Origin: CALVGQ01 sp964368495
Lineage (GTDB): Bacteria; Bacillota_I; Bacilli_A; Erysipelotrichales; Erysipelotrichaceae
Direction of reading: 5' to 3'
NCBI GenBank assembly: GCA_964368495.1
Contig: CAYJAJ010000024.1
Location: 1 to 24,018, forward strand
DNA length: 24,018 nucleotides
Below, in pieces: positions 23,230 to 24,018 of this stretch (positions are counted from its first letter, which is position 1; every line of letters begins with the position of its first letter). The position numbers and the translations under genes were made by a program. Below the pieces are notes generated by a model. It saw nothing but the letters and a program-made list of their open reading frames with translations. It did no database searches and was not told where the DNA came from.

Positions 23230-23249
23230 TTGTTAACCAAAGCTAACAA
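23230..23249 (+). promoter_or_regulatory. Operator-like dyad at the ZIP transporter start site
   Basis: TTGTTA and TAACAA arms, 6 bp each, flank an 8-nt centre in which one more C-G pair matches. The dyad begins 1 nt after the -10 box, where a bound repressor would block initiation. Its GTTA/TAAC half sites faintly resemble those of DtxR/MntR-type or AdcR-type metal regulators, but it matches neither consensus exactly. Confidence 0.45.
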
Positions 23250-23260
23250 AGGAGAATAAC

Positions 23261-24018
23261 ATGAACAATATACTATTGGCATTTTTATTAACATTAATTG
23301 CCGGATTGAGCACCACACTAGGTGGTTTAATTACTTTAACTATGAAAAAATCAAATAAATCATTTCTATCAATTAGTCTTGGATTTTCAGCAGGTGTAAT
23401 GATTTATATTTCTTTTGTTGAAATATTGCAAAACGCTATTTCAACACTAAGCGGTATTTATGGAGAACAGACCGGAAACCAAATTGCTGTATTTTCCTTT
23501 TTTGCAGGTATTGCAATTATCGCTTTAATTGATTTCATTATTCCTGAAACACATAATTTACACGAAATACATGATACAAAAGATAAGAACAACGCCTTAA
23601 TGCGAATGGGATTAATGTCAGCACTAGCAATCGCTATCCATAACTTTCCAGAAGGGATCGCAACGTTTATAACTGCTTTGCAAGATCCAAAACTTGCCTT
23701 ACCTATAGTTATTGCAATTGCGCTTCATAACATACCTGAAGGAATTGCAATCGCAGCACCTATTTACCACGCAACTGGTTCTAAAGGAAAGGCTTTAATC
23801 TATTCTGCTCTTTCAGGTTTAGCAGAACCTTTAGGTGCAATAATTGGATATTTAATTCTAATGCCATTTTTAAATGATACATTATTCGCAATACTCTATT
23901 CATTAGTCGCTGGAATTATGGTCTTTATATCACTTGATGAACTATTGCCAGCAGCTAAAGCTTATGGTAAACATCACTTATCTATATTTGGACTAATTCT
24001 TGGCATGGTATTTATTGC
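23261..24018 (+). CDS. ZIP-family metal transporter, ZupT-like (3' end outside the window)
   Basis: Imports divalent metals, chiefly Zn2+ in E. coli ZupT. The visible 252 residues cover almost the whole protein; about 10-20 residues are cut off by the window edge. The two metal-binding signatures are clear: AIHNFPEGIATF (126-137) on helix 4 and ALHNIPEGIAIAAP (155-168) on helix 5. A short His-containing loop (ETHNLHEIH, 96-104) lies before helix 4. N-terminal helices and AGVMIYISFVEIL (44-56) also match. The ATG at 23261 follows AAAGGAG by 6 nt. It diverges from the CorC-family gene. Zn, Fe or Mn could be the main substrate. Confidence 0.9.
   Translation, partial: MNNILLAFLLTLIAGLSTTLGGLITLTMKKSNKSFLSISLGFSAGVMIYISFVEILQNAISTLSGIYGEQTGNQIAVFSFFAGIAIIALIDFIIPETHNLHEIHDTKDKNNALMRMGLMSALAIAIHNFPEGIATFITALQDPKLALPIVIAIALHNIPEGIAIAAPIYHATGSKGKALIYSALSGLAEPLGAIIGYLILMPFLNDTLFAILYSLVAGIMVFISLDELLPAAKAYGKHHLSIFGLILGMVFI

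Overview
The window is AT-rich DNA from a low-GC Gram-positive bacterium (Bacillota). The evidence is a T-box leader, strong AGGAGG-type ribosome binding sites, many extended -10 promoters (TGnTATAAT), a lipoprotein-type ABC binding protein, and wall enzymes of the VanY and amidase_2 types. Those wall enzymes argue against a wall-less mollicute, and TGA is used as a stop. An Erysipelotrichia- or Turicibacter-like lineage would fit, but this is a guess from general gene content. It looks like ordinary chromosome: there is no transposase, phage gene, CRISPR array, rRNA or tRNA that I can see.

Layout. 1-276: a promoter firing out of the left edge, then the terminator of a leftward PcrA/UvrD helicase (277-2427). 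2542-5160: a rightward three-gene unit (RlmI-like methyltransferase, RluA-family pseudouridine synthase, VanY-type D,D-carboxypeptidase) ending in a long composite terminator. 5240-7002: leftward SDR-family NAD-dependent protein and a patatin-like lipase. 7237-11476: a leftward amino-acid acquisition operon consisting of promoter, T-box leader with apparent specifier CGC (Arg), a 17-codon leader ORF, a binding-protein/permease fusion, its ATPase, and an M14 zinc carboxypeptidase. 11605-12981: M18 aminopeptidase. 13087-13941: a second patatin-like protein. 13997-15390: a membrane-anchored amidase, a coupled small membrane protein and a 64-residue protein, all leftward.

15501-19636 runs rightward: tgt, queA and queH overlap each other (insertion and maturation of queuosine in tRNA), followed closely by the magnesium channel gene mgtE. 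19695-21503: mntP (Mn efflux) and an iron-sulfur aldo/keto reductase. 21649-22899: a leftward CNNM/CorC-type membrane protein with a structured leader of about 180 nt. 23261 to the right edge: a ZIP-family metal transporter, truncated by the window, whose promoter carries an operator-like dyad.

Most interesting points: (i) the Arg-type T-box placed over both a transporter and a peptidase, followed by a tiny ORF that stops 1 nt before the first gene; (ii) the leader of the CorC-family gene, where one segment can pair with either of two downstream segments, the second covering part of the ribosome binding site, an architecture typical of a riboswitch; (iii) a concentration of divalent-metal transport genes (mgtE, mntP, CorC family, ZIP), two of them preceded by palindromes that could be metalloregulator sites.
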